NCBI GenBank assembly: GCA_027943745.1
Contig: AP025763.1
Span: forward strand, 434,001 to 498,000
Direction: 5' to 3'
DNA from: Neptuniibacter victor
GTDB taxonomy: Bacteria > Pseudomonadota > Gammaproteobacteria > Pseudomonadales > Balneatricaceae
Length of the DNA stretch: 64,000 bases
Within the stretch, counting starts at the first letter, position 1, and each line of letters starts with the position of its first letter. The notes beneath the pieces were generated by a model. The model worked only from the letters and a program-made list of their open reading frames with translations, was not told the origin of the DNA and did not search any database. A program made the translations under genes and the position numbers. Positions 26,346 to 34,655 of the stretch are shown piece by piece.

Positions 26346-27910
26346 AAATTCGCTCCCAAGTCGGCATGGTGTTAAACCTTGATAAATGTATCGGTTGTCA
26401 TACGTGCTCTATAACCTGTAAGAACGTTTGGACCTCTCGTGAAGGGATGGAATATGGTTGGTTCAACAATGTTGAGACCAAACCAGGTATTGGTTACCCG
26501 AAAGAGTGGGAGAACCAAGATAAATGGAAAGGTGGTTGGATTCGTAAGCCAGATGGCAAGATCGAACCGCGTATCGGTGGTAAATGGCGTGTGTTGGCAA
26601 ATATTTTTGCCAACCCAGACCTACCAGAAATTGACGACTACTATGAGCCGTTCGATTTTGATTACCAGCAGCTGCATAACGCGCCAGAAGGAAAGCACCA
26701 GCCGGTTGCACGTCCACGTTCACTGATTACCGGTGATCGTATGCAAAAAATCGAGTGGGGCCCTAACTGGGAAGAGATTCTGGGTACGGAGTTTGTTAAA
26801 CGTTCGAAAGATAAGAACTTTGACAATGTACAGAAGGAGATTTACGGCGAGTTCGAAAATACCTTCATGATGTACCTGCCACGTTTATGTGAGCACTGTC
26901 TTAACCCTGCTTGTGTTGCTTCTTGCCCATCGGGTGCGATCTACAAGCGTGAAGAAGACGGTATTGTTTTAATCGATCAAGATAAGTGCCGCGGCTGGCG
27001 TATGTGCGTAAGCGGCTGCCCTTACAAGAAGATCTATTACAACTGGAAAACAGGCAAATCAGAGAAGTGTATTTTCTGTTACCCGCGTATTGAATCGGGT
27101 ATGCCAACGGTTTGTTCAGAAACTTGTGTGGGTCGTATCCGCTACTTAGGCGTCATGCTTTACGATGCTGATCGTATCGCAGAAGTGGCAGCAGCGGGTA
27201 GCGAGCAAGATCTCTATGAAAAGCAGTTAGAGATTTTCCTTGATCCGTTTGATCCTGCTGTTATCGAGCAAGCACGGAAAGATGGTGTTGCCGATAATGT
27301 CATCAAAGCTGCCCAGCAGTCGCCAGTGTATAAGTTAGCGATGGATTGGAAGTTAGCGCTTCCATTGCACCCTGAATATCGCACATTGCCGATGGTTTGG
27401 TATGTGCCACCATTGAGCCCAATCCAATCAGCAGCTGATGCTGGCAAGATCGGTATGAATGGTGCGCTACCAGATGTAGATAGCTTGCGTATCCCTGTTA
27501 AGTACCTTGCAAACCTTTTGACTGCGGGTGATGAAAAACCAGTTAGAAGTGCTTTGAAACGGCTATTGGCGATGCGTGCTTATAAGCGTGATGAGCAGGT
27601 TGAAGGGAAAATTAACCTCGAAGTACTGGAAGAAGCGGGACTCACCGAGGCGCAAGCGAAAGAGATGTATCGTTATTTGGCGATTGCCAACTACGAAGAT
27701 CGTTTCGTTATCCCAACAAGCCATCGCGAGTTAGCAAAAGAAGCGTTCCCTGAACGTAACGGTTGTGGCTTTAGCTTTGGTAATGGCTGTGCTGGTGGTG
27801 AAACTGAATTCAATCTATTCGGTGGTAAGAAGCAAAACGTCACAATGGTTGAGAAAATCAGTGGTGTTCAGCAGGTAGATCCGTTTGCCAAAGAAGAGGG
27901 GGTGAAATGA
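26342..27910 (+). CDS. narH: respiratory nitrate reductase beta subunit NarH
   Basis: Electron-transfer subunit with four iron-sulfur clusters linking NarI haem to NarG. The 522-aa protein has cysteine groups CIGCHTCSITCKNVW (near 17), CEHCLNPACVASCPSGA (near 184-200), CRGWRMCVSGCPYKK (the tryptophan marks the 3Fe-4S site) and CIFCYPR...CSETCVGR. The C-terminal half anchors to NarG and the membrane. Start overlaps the narG stop (ATGA). Confidence 0.97.
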   Translation: MKIRSQVGMVLNLDKCIGCHTCSITCKNVWTSREGMEYGWFNNVETKPGIGYPKEWENQDKWKGGWIRKPDGKIEPRIGGKWRVLANIFANPDLPEIDDYYEPFDFDYQQLHNAPEGKHQPVARPRSLITGDRMQKIEWGPNWEEILGTEFVKRSKDKNFDNVQKEIYGEFENTFMMYLPRLCEHCLNPACVASCPSGAIYKREEDGIVLIDQDKCRGWRMCVSGCPYKKIYYNWKTGKSEKCIFCYPRIESGMPTVCSETCVGRIRYLGVMLYDADRIAEVAAAGSEQDLYEKQLEIFLDPFDPAVIEQARKDGVADNVIKAAQQSPVYKLAMDWKLALPLHPEYRTLPMVWYVPPLSPIQSAADAGKIGMNGALPDVDSLRIPVKYLANLLTAGDEKPVRSALKRLLAMRAYKRDEQVEGKINLEVLEEAGLTEAQAKEMYRYLAIANYEDRFVIPTSHRELAKEAFPERNGCGFSFGNGCAGGETEFNLFGGKKQNVTMVEKISGVQQVDPFAKEEGVK

Positions 27911-28656
27911 TGCGTAATCTTAAAATAATCTCCGCTTTGATGGACTATCCAGAAGCTGAACTTCTGAATGCCCAAGAAGAGTTAACTGTTGAGCTGCGCG
28001 ATGATCCGTTTTTAGATACGGAGCAAAAAGCACAATTGACCGAATTTATCGAAGCTTTGTGTGCGCGTGATCTACTGGACCTTCAAGAAGAGTATGTCTC
28101 TCTTTTTGATCGAGGCCGCTCTCATTCATTGTTGTTATTTGAGCACGTTCACGGCGAAAGCCGTGATCGTGGGCAAGCGATGGTTGATCTGATGGCTGTT
28201 TACGAGAAGCAAGGATTTGAAATAGGTCAGCGTGAGTTGCCTGATTACATACCGTTGTTTCTTGAATTCCTGTCCCTTAGACCGGAGCAAGAAGTACGAC
28301 AGTGGCTGACGGAAGTGAGTCATATTCTGGCGTTGCTTGAGGCACGACTGCATAAGCGCGAAAGCGCTTACGCAAAGCTTTTTGAAGCACTGCTGAGTTT
28401 AACTGAAGTATCGATCGAGCGTGAAGAATTGAAGGAAAAGGTTGCTTCTGAAATGCGCGACGATACACCGGATGCACTGGATAAAGTGTGGGAAGAGGAG
28501 ATGGTTCGCTTCACCGAAGGTACGGCTCAAAACGGCAGTGCTCAAGGTTGTGGGGATAGCTTGCTGAATAAGCGCCGAGAGGAGCTAAGTGCGGTTCAAG
28601 CACTGCATATTCAACCGAGTGCCCAATCATCTCAATCTGGACCAACGGGCTCTTAA
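27907..28656 (+). CDS. narJ: nitrate reductase molybdenum cofactor assembly chaperone NarJ
   Basis: System-specific chaperone that binds NarG and coordinates cofactor insertion before membrane docking; not part of the final enzyme. The 249-aa helical protein has the conserved DRGRSHSLLLFEHVHGESRDRGQAMVDL region split over residues about 63-95 and PDYIPLFLEFLS (about 112-125). Two adjacent ATG codons (27907, 27910) overlap the narH stop. The C-terminal 40 residues are variable and polar. Confidence 0.95.
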   Translation: MMRNLKIISALMDYPEAELLNAQEELTVELRDDPFLDTEQKAQLTEFIEALCARDLLDLQEEYVSLFDRGRSHSLLLFEHVHGESRDRGQAMVDLMAVYEKQGFEIGQRELPDYIPLFLEFLSLRPEQEVRQWLTEVSHILALLEARLHKRESAYAKLFEALLSLTEVSIEREELKEKVASEMRDDTPDALDKVWEEEMVRFTEGTAQNGSAQGCGDSLLNKRREELSAVQALHIQPSAQSSQSGPTGS

Positions 28657-28675
28657 GGGGCACGGGAGAATTATG

Positions 28676-29350
28676 ATGTCATACATTAATGATCTTTTGT
28701 TTGGGGTGTACCCCTACATCGCCGGTGCCGTTTTCTTAATCGGTAGCTGGATTCGTTACGATAGAGAGCAGTTCACTTGGCGAGCAAGTTCCAGCCAGAT
28801 GCTCAGCTCTAAAGGCTTCAGAAGAGCAAGTAACCTATTTCACGTAGGCGTATTGTTTATCTTCTTTGGTCACTTGGTCGGTTTGTTAACACCGCATGCG
28901 GTTTATGAACCTTTTATCTCCAGTGGTAATAAGCAGCTTCTCGCAATTATCAGTGGTGGTGCGGCAGGTATCGCTTGTTGGGTGGGTGCTCTGTTGTTAC
29001 TAAAACGTCGTTTGGGTGACCCACGCGTACGTGCTACTAGTACAAAAGCAGATATCTTTATTTTGATCCTGTTGTTTGTGCAAGTGACACTTGGCTTGCT
29101 AACTATTCCATTTTCTCTTGGCCATTTAGACGGTAGCGTAATGTTGTTGCTATCGGCTTGGGCGCAGAGTTTGGTGACATTGCAAGCTGATGCGGCGAGC
29201 CATTTGGTGGGTGTAGGTGCAATATACAAGCTACACATTTTTGTGGGGCTAACAATGTTTGTTGTCTTCCCATTTACTCGAATGGTTCATATCTGGAGTG
29301 CGCCTGTTAAGTATTTAGCGCGTGGCTACCAGATCGTGCGTCAACGTTAA
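28676..29350 (+). CDS. narI: respiratory nitrate reductase gamma subunit NarI
   Basis: Membrane cytochrome b subunit that oxidises quinol and passes electrons to NarH. The 224-aa protein opens MSYINDLLFGVYPYIAG and has five helices, with haem-ligand histidines visible in LFHVGVLFIFFGHLVG and in IYKLHIFVGLT. RYDREQFTWR is a family signature. I chose ATG 28676 because GGGAG lies 7 bases upstream; the adjacent ATG 28673 is too close to it. Confidence 0.95.
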   Translation: MSYINDLLFGVYPYIAGAVFLIGSWIRYDREQFTWRASSSQMLSSKGFRRASNLFHVGVLFIFFGHLVGLLTPHAVYEPFISSGNKQLLAIISGGAAGIACWVGALLLLKRRLGDPRVRATSTKADIFILILLFVQVTLGLLTIPFSLGHLDGSVMLLLSAWAQSLVTLQADAASHLVGVGAIYKLHIFVGLTMFVVFPFTRMVHIWSAPVKYLARGYQIVRQR

Positions 29351-29355
29351 GCACT

Positions 29356-29400
29356 ATCCGCACTCGCTGTGTCAGCGGGTGCGGATCTTTAACCTTTTTT
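29356..29400 (+). terminator. long hairpin with T tract between narI and ppiC
   Basis: A 14-bp stem (ATCCGCACTCGCTG with CAGCGGGTGCGGAT, one G-U pair) around a TGT loop lies 5 bases after narI and is followed by CTTTAACC and six Ts. The broken T tract suggests partial termination or a 3'-end stabiliser that sets narGHJI above the downstream genes. Confidence 0.6.
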
Positions 29401-29433
29401 ACTTAGTTTTAAAGCTTGTTGAGGAGAATATCC

Positions 29434-30249
29434 ATGCAGCTTATAGATACGACTTCCATATCGTCAGAAGCCCCCGATTTTAATGATGTTATCGTGAATG
29501 GAACGACTATAGATCCACATAATATTCTGCAAGAGATGCAGTATTACCCTGCAGAGAGTATGGAGCTTTCACGTCAGCAAGCCGCTCAATCCTTAGTTGT
29601 ACGTGAGCTGCTGTGGCAGCGAGTACAAGAACTAGGGTTAGCAGAAGAGGGGGATACAGCGGATAACGAAAGCCTTATTTCAGTGTTACTTGAAAAAGAG
29701 GTGACGCTGCCAACCGCAGATGAAGAAAGCTGCCTTTGTTATTACAATGCAAATAAAGAGCGTTTTAAAACACCGGTTTTGATCGCGGCTAGCCATATTC
29801 TTTTGGGGGCAGATCCCAAAGATCTTGAAGACCGGGATAAGAAAAAAGAGCTTGCTGAACAGTTGTTGGGCATTTTAGCGCAAGAACCAGATAAGTTTGC
29901 TGCGCTTGCTGCTGAGTATTCTGATTGCCCATCTAAAGAACTAGGCGGACAGTTAGGCCAGTTGGATAAAGGACAAACCGTAGCCGAGTTTGAGCGTCAA
30001 GTATTTGCTCATGAGGTTGGTTTGATGAAGCACCCTGTCGAAAGCCGCTATGGTTTTCATATCACAAAGGTAGATCAGCGAGTAGAGGGTGAGCAATTAC
30101 CTTTTGAAGCGGTAGAAGAAAAAATTCGTCTTTATCTACAAGAGCATAACTATCGCCGTGCAGTGAACCAATATATCCAACTATTGGCAGGTGAAGCCGA
30201 TATTTCGGGTATTGATATTGTTGGTGCTGATTCGTTACTTGTTCAATAA
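29434..30249 (+). CDS. PpiC-type peptidyl-prolyl cis-trans isomerase (parvulin)
   Basis: A 271-aa protein with a helical N-terminal region (about 10-110) and a parvulin/rotamase domain (about 118-215: LIASHILLGADPKD, FAALAAEYSDCPSKELGGQLGQLDKGQTVAEFE, VESRYGFHITKVDQR). No signal peptide is visible, so a cytoplasmic helper for nitrate reductase assembly is plausible. A parvulin in the same place after narI occurs in P. aeruginosa. I chose ATG 29434, preceded by GAGGAG. The carbonic anhydrase gene starts 21 bases later. Confidence 0.88.
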   Translation: MQLIDTTSISSEAPDFNDVIVNGTTIDPHNILQEMQYYPAESMELSRQQAAQSLVVRELLWQRVQELGLAEEGDTADNESLISVLLEKEVTLPTADEESCLCYYNANKERFKTPVLIAASHILLGADPKDLEDRDKKKELAEQLLGILAQEPDKFAALAAEYSDCPSKELGGQLGQLDKGQTVAEFERQVFAHEVGLMKHPVESRYGFHITKVDQRVEGEQLPFEAVEEKIRLYLQEHNYRRAVNQYIQLLAGEADISGIDIVGADSLLVQ

Positions 30250-30270
30250 TAGTTGCGTGAGGAGTAGGCC

Positions 30271-30891
30271 ATGTTAGGAGATCTGTTAGCCAACAATAGA
30301 CGTTGGGCTGAAAAGATGGAAAAGCAAACGCCTGGTTTTTTTAAGCAATTGGCTGCACAGCAGAAACCCGATTATTTATGGATTGGTTGTTCCGATAGTC
30401 GAGTGCCCGCGAATGAGATCGTCGGTTTGATGCCTGGTGAGCTTTTCGTACATCGTAATATTGCTAATTTAGTGCTACCAACTGATCTTAACTGCATCTC
30501 GGTACTGCACTATGCAGTAGAAGTCCTGCAAGTGAAGCATATTATTGTTTGTGGGCATTATGGTTGTGGTGGTGTACGTGCAGCGCTAGGGCATCAAGAT
30601 CTGGGTTTAATTGATAATTGGCTACGGCATTTAAAAGATATTGGTTATACCTATCGCGATATTCTGACTATGGACGATGAGGACGCACGAGTGAATCGCT
30701 TGTGCGAACTGAATGTGAAGCAGCAGGTTGCAAATATTTGTCGTACAAAAGTGGTTCAACGAGCATGGCAGCAAGGGCGGGAATTAGCCGTCCATGGTTG
30801 GATATATAGCATCGAGGATGGCGTGATAAATGACTTGGTTGTTGATGCCGATGATTTTGCCTCTATCCCTGATATTTACTGCGTCGAGTAA
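30271..30891 (+). CDS. can: beta-class carbonic anhydrase
   Basis: Hydrates CO2 to bicarbonate. The 206-aa protein has zinc ligands C40, H96 and C99 (CSDSRVPANE; GHYGCGGV) and the D42/R44 dyad. FVHRNIANLV is the second family motif. GGAG lies just upstream, and it starts 21 bases after the parvulin gene, so it is probably in the nar transcript downstream of the narI hairpin. A role in bicarbonate supply under anaerobic growth is inference. Confidence 0.93.
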   Translation: MLGDLLANNRRWAEKMEKQTPGFFKQLAAQQKPDYLWIGCSDSRVPANEIVGLMPGELFVHRNIANLVLPTDLNCISVLHYAVEVLQVKHIIVCGHYGCGGVRAALGHQDLGLIDNWLRHLKDIGYTYRDILTMDDEDARVNRLCELNVKQQVANICRTKVVQRAWQQGRELAVHGWIYSIEDGVINDLVVDADDFASIPDIYCVE

Positions 30892-30921
30892 CAGATCTCT
30901 ATCCCTTTTATTCCTCTTAAT

Positions 30922-30937
30922 TACCACCTCTTAGGTA
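30922..30937 (+). promoter_or_regulatory. degenerate NarL-like 7-2-7 element upstream of moaA
   Basis: TACCACC-TC-TTAGGTA has two inverted TACC cores in 7-2-7 spacing, but each heptamer differs from TACYYMT. No FNR box lies 51 bp downstream, unlike the other nitrate promoters. Confidence 0.3.
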
Positions 30938-30975
30938 TACATGAACCGCGACTAGACTGAGATAATTAACAGCGC

Positions 30976-31060
30976 TTAAGGTCCTTACTCCACTGAGATT
31001 AATCCCCTCATAAATTAATTCAACGGTGCTGTAAGGGCCTTAACTATCTCTGAGGGTCGA
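30976..31060 (+). promoter_or_regulatory. structured 5' leader of moaA, candidate RNA switch
   Basis: TTAAGGTCCTTAC (30976-30988) pairs over 13 bp, with one G-U, with GTAAGGGCCTTAA (31031-31043). Inside, ATTAAT (30998-31003) pairs with ATTAAT (31014-31019), leaving a 10-base loop that contains CCCTCA (31005-31010). That loop is the exact complement of TGAGGG (31051-31056), the moaA ribosome binding site, 7 bases before ATG. The 7-base linker is probably too short for loop and site to pair while the long stem is formed, so the two could be alternative states. Function is inferred. Confidence 0.5.
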
Positions 31061-31063
31061 TTC

Positions 31064-32065
31064 ATGAGTCAAACACAGAAAACATTAGTGGATAGTTTTG
31101 GTCGTAAGATCGATTACGTTCGACTATCGGTTACAGATCGATGTGATTTTCGCTGTGTTTACTGCATGGCAGAAGAGATGAAATTTCTACCGCGCGCTCA
31201 GTTATTGACGTTAGAAGAGCTTGCGTCTTTAGGCCAGTCCTTTGTCAATTTAGGTGTGAAAAAAATCCGTCTAACCGGTGGAGAGCCACTCGTTCGTCGC
31301 GGCATTGTCGAGCTGGTCGAATCGTTATCAGCGTTACCTGGATTAGATGAGGTTACATTAACCACTAATGGTTCCCAGCTGAGTAAATTTGCCATGCCTC
31401 TACAGCGGGCGGGGTTAAAACGTATCAATATTAGCTTGGACAGTCTCGTGCCGGGGCGTTTTGCTCGTATGACACGAAGAGATATGTTACCGCAAGTGTT
31501 AGCGGGTATTGATGCTGTCGTTGATGCGGGTTTTGAGCGTATCAAAATCAATTCGGTAGTCATGCGAGATCATAATGATGATGAAGTGCTTGCACTTGTG
31601 GATTATGCCCAGGAACGCGATATCGATATCAGTTTTATTGAAGAGATGCCGCTCGGCCAAGTGACGAGTCACAATAGAGAGCATGCTTATTGCTCCAGCG
31701 ATGATGTACGCCGGTTAGTTGAAAAGGCTTATACCCTGTTGCCCAGTACTGATACCACGGGCGGCCCTTCGCGTTATTACCGCATTCCTGAGCGTAAAGG
31801 GCGCGTCGGTTTCATCTCACCGCATAGTCATAACTTTTGTGATAGTTGCAATCGATTAAGAGTGACAGCGGAAGGACGCTTACTGCTCTGCTTAGGGCAA
31901 GAAAATTCAGTAGACCTTCGTGCTCTGCTTCGTCGTTATCCCGGTGAGCAAATAGCTGTTGAAAACGCTATTTTAGAAGCAATGATGCACCGTCCAGAAG
32001 GGCATCAGTTTGCTCAAGATGATGCTCCCCAAATTCTTCGTTTTATGAACATGACCGGTGGGTAA
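31064..32065 (+). CDS. moaA: GTP 3',8-cyclase MoaA (molybdenum cofactor step 1)
   Basis: Radical-SAM enzyme that starts molybdopterin synthesis from GTP together with MoaC. The 333-aa protein has CDFRCVYC (C27, C31, C34) for the SAM cluster, LTGGEPLVR, the C-terminal cluster motif FCDSCNRLR...CLG for GTP binding, and the functional C-terminal GG (FMNMTGG). It heads moaA-regulator-moaB-moeA-mobA. moaC, moaD and moaE are not in the window. The GAGGG site is 7 bases before ATG and may be masked by the leader. Confidence 0.96.
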   Translation: MSQTQKTLVDSFGRKIDYVRLSVTDRCDFRCVYCMAEEMKFLPRAQLLTLEELASLGQSFVNLGVKKIRLTGGEPLVRRGIVELVESLSALPGLDEVTLTTNGSQLSKFAMPLQRAGLKRINISLDSLVPGRFARMTRRDMLPQVLAGIDAVVDAGFERIKINSVVMRDHNDDEVLALVDYAQERDIDISFIEEMPLGQVTSHNREHAYCSSDDVRRLVEKAYTLLPSTDTTGGPSRYYRIPERKGRVGFISPHSHNFCDSCNRLRVTAEGRLLLCLGQENSVDLRALLRRYPGEQIAVENAILEAMMHRPEGHQFAQDDAPQILRFMNMTGG

Positions 32066-32070
32066 TTGAT

Positions 32071-32778
32071 ATGCCTAACACGCTTCCACGCAGTGAGCTG
32101 AAAATGACGAAAGCACTGCAGCAGATACGTCAGCATCCGCTACTCGCTTCACTTTCCGACTCACAGTTTCAAGAACTGGCGGCAACTGCCCGTTTATGTG
32201 ACCTCAAGGCGGATGAAATTTTATTTTTACAAAATGCGGATGCTCAACGTTTTTATATAGTGCTTGAGGGTAATGTAAAATTGTTTCGCCTTACCTCGGA
32301 AGGTCGGGAAATTGTGATGAACGTATTAGGGCCTGATTGCTCTGTCGGAGAAGCGGCTATGTTTATGGCGGAGCACCATTATCCGGTGAATGCCAGTGCG
32401 ATCGAGTGCAGCGAAGTGATTGCGCTAAGCAGTCAAATCTACCAGCGTCTCTTAATGGATTCATCCGAAAGCTGCTTTGGTGTGTTGGCTGCGCTAGCTT
32501 GTCGTTTACAGAATAGCTTGGTTGAAATTGAAACCCTGACACTCAAAAGTGCATCGCATAGGGTGATTCGTTTTTTGCTTAGCTTAGTTCAAGGCGAAAG
32601 TGATAGAGAGGATATTAAGTTACCTGTAGCGAAGCAGCTCATTGCTGCACGTTTGGCGATGCAGCCAGAAACGTTTTCCCGCGTTATGAACGATCTTAGA
32701 AAGCGTGAATTACTGAGTGTTAAAGGTTGTCATCTTACAATTTTGAGTGTTTCTCAGTTAGAAGATTTAGTCCAGTAA
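32071..32778 (+). CDS. Crp/Fnr family transcription regulator, DNR-like
   Basis: A 235-aa regulator with an N-terminal cyclic-nucleotide-like sensor fold (about 30-145: FYIVLEGNVKLFRLTSEGREIVMNVLGPDCSVGEAAMF), a dimer helix and a C-terminal helix-turn-helix (about 180-225: QLIAARLAMQPETFSRVMNDLRK). It lacks the N-terminal cysteine group of FNR/ANR, so it is not an iron-sulfur oxygen sensor of that kind; DNR/NnrR-type proteins sense NO through haem. The recognition helix PETFSRVM fits FNR-like half-sites. It starts 5 bases after moaA; ATG 32104 is an alternative start. Confidence 0.82.
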   Translation: MPNTLPRSELKMTKALQQIRQHPLLASLSDSQFQELAATARLCDLKADEILFLQNADAQRFYIVLEGNVKLFRLTSEGREIVMNVLGPDCSVGEAAMFMAEHHYPVNASAIECSEVIALSSQIYQRLLMDSSESCFGVLAALACRLQNSLVEIETLTLKSASHRVIRFLLSLVQGESDREDIKLPVAKQLIAARLAMQPETFSRVMNDLRKRELLSVKGCHLTILSVSQLEDLVQ

Positions 32779-32851
32779 CGTTTCATTGTTTGTGCCTCAT
32801 TGTTGAAACCTTAAAGGGTAAGTTAAGAGGCTAGTTTGTTGGAGAAGTAGC

Positions 32852-33400
32852 ATGGGACATGTAAAAAAAGATACGCCTTTTCAGCCGTTAAATATCGCGG
32901 TGTTGACTGTATCGGATACCCGTACATTAGAAACTGATAGTTCGGGAGATACTCTGCAATCATGCTTACTAGAAGAGGGACATACTCTTCATGATAGAGA
33001 TATTAAACCTGATTGTATCTACCAGTTGAGGTCTGTTGTATCTAACTGGATTGCAGATCCAGAGGTGCATATCATATTGGTGACGGGGGGCACAGGGTTT
33101 ACACCAAGAGATACCACGCCAGAAGCGCTGACGCCTTTATTTGATAAGCAGATCGATGGATATGGTGAATTGTTCAGACATGTATCCTATCAAGAAATAG
33201 GCACATCTACTGTCCAGTCAAGGGCGATAGCTGGTATCGCTAATCGCACGGTGATTTTTGCTATGCCTGGTTCTCCCAAAGCTTGCAAAACGGCATGGAG
33301 CAAAATTATTAGCGAGCAACTAGATGCACGTCATCGGCCATGTAATTTTGTTGAAATGGTGCTGCCAGATGTCTCTACAGCCTGCGGCAGTCGTTCATAG
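32852..33400 (+). CDS. moaB: molybdenum cofactor biosynthesis protein MoaB
   Basis: MogA/MoaB-fold protein implicated in adenylylation of molybdopterin. The 182-aa protein has TVSDTRTLETDSSGD, VTGGTGFTPRDTTPEAL (the molybdopterin-binding GGTG loop) and FAMPGSPKACKTAW. GGAG lies about 9 bases before the ATG. A 73-base gap separates it from the regulator gene, with no terminator seen. moeA starts 17 bases later. Confidence 0.93.
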   Translation: MGHVKKDTPFQPLNIAVLTVSDTRTLETDSSGDTLQSCLLEEGHTLHDRDIKPDCIYQLRSVVSNWIADPEVHIILVTGGTGFTPRDTTPEALTPLFDKQIDGYGELFRHVSYQEIGTSTVQSRAIAGIANRTVIFAMPGSPKACKTAWSKIISEQLDARHRPCNFVEMVLPDVSTACGSRS

Positions 33401-33417
33401 CGTAAAGGAGATAGTGT

Positions 33418-34647
33418 ATGAGCGCATGTGGCTGCGATACTGATAAGTTAATGCCTTTTTCAACGGCATTGGCGAAACTCATTGAATCCGCGCCTGTCGT
33501 TGAAGGAACGGAAGTTCTTTTATTAGATCAAGCGGAAGGTCGAGTACTTGCTGATGCGATCTGTTCGCCGATTGCGGTGCCGCCTGCGGCAAATAGTGCG
33601 ATGGATGGATTTGCGGTTAATGTATCAAGTTTACCTGATGATCTTTGTTTGAGGGTTAGCCAACGCATACCGGCGGGAGAGCAAGGTGTCGCTCTTGAGC
33701 CGGGAACTGCCGCACGTATTTTTACTGGCTCAGAGATACCGCCGGGTGCTGATGCTGTCATTATGCAGGAGCAGTGTCAGATAGGTGCGGATCATGTTCA
33801 GTTGTTGAGTAAACCAGAGGTGGGTGATCATATTCGCCCCCAAGGTCAAGATATCCAACCAGGACAGTGTATTGCTAGCCGAGGTGCAGTGCTCGATGGT
33901 CGTTATATGGGAGTGCTTGCTGCGGTAGGTATCTCTATGGTCAAAGTGTATCGACGTATTCGTATTAGTATACTGACGACGGGAGATGAACTAGTGCTTC
34001 CGGGGGATGTTTGTGGTGCGGGAAAAATATATAACTCGAACTATTACACGTTGCTAGGTTTACTAAAACCGTTAGGGGTTGAGGTCGTTTTTCCAGGTAT
34101 CGTGGAAGATGATCCAGAGGCCACGATAAAAGCATTAGCCGATGCCGCTGATAGTTCTGATCTGATTATTAGTAGTGGTGGTGTCTCTGTTGGTGAAGAG
34201 GATCATGTTAAGGCCGCAGTTGAGCATCTTGGGGAACTGATGTTATGGCGTTTAGCGATCAAACCCGGGAAACCTCTCGCTTATGGACGTGTTGCCGATA
34301 CCCCGTTTATTGGATTGCCTGGTAACCCCGGAGCGGTTCTAGTGACCTTTTTAATGTTGGCTATGCCCTATCTAATGACGATGCAAGGTCGGCGTGAGGT
34401 GTTGCCAACCCGTTATCCCGTTAAAAGCAATTTTACACGCAGTAAAACTGCTCCTCGTGAGGAGTTTTTACGGGCGGCCTTAACCAAGCAAGAGAACGGT
34501 TTATATGCGGGCCCGATTCATAGCCAAAGTTCCGGTGTGTTAAGTTCGGCGGTTCTTGCTGATGGTTTATTGGTGATACCGGCAGATCAACCGGTTGAGC
34601 ATGGGCAATCTTTAGAATTCATCCCGTTTAATGGTTTGCTGAGTTAG
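33418..34647 (+). CDS. moeA: molybdopterin molybdenumtransferase MoeA
   Basis: Inserts molybdenum into adenylylated molybdopterin. The 409-aa protein shows the MoeA domains: N-terminal NSAMDGFAV, RIFTGSEIPPGADAVIMQE, the catalytic MPT-binding domain with LTTGDEL and SSGGVSVGEEDHVKAAV, KPGKPLAYG and GLPGNPGAV, and the C-terminal barrel from about 330. It follows moaB closely and precedes mobA. Confidence 0.96.
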   Translation: MSACGCDTDKLMPFSTALAKLIESAPVVEGTEVLLLDQAEGRVLADAICSPIAVPPAANSAMDGFAVNVSSLPDDLCLRVSQRIPAGEQGVALEPGTAARIFTGSEIPPGADAVIMQEQCQIGADHVQLLSKPEVGDHIRPQGQDIQPGQCIASRGAVLDGRYMGVLAAVGISMVKVYRRIRISILTTGDELVLPGDVCGAGKIYNSNYYTLLGLLKPLGVEVVFPGIVEDDPEATIKALADAADSSDLIISSGGVSVGEEDHVKAAVEHLGELMLWRLAIKPGKPLAYGRVADTPFIGLPGNPGAVLVTFLMLAMPYLMTMQGRREVLPTRYPVKSNFTRSKTAPREEFLRAALTKQENGLYAGPIHSQSSGVLSSAVLADGLLVIPADQPVEHGQSLEFIPFNGLLS

Positions 34648-34655
34648 GTGTCTTG

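Noticed and set aside
30974-30990. FNR-like box upstream of moaA
   Set aside because: TTAAGGTCCTTA is palindromic but lacks the TTGAT/ATCAA cores; it is better explained as one arm of the 13-bp leader stem.
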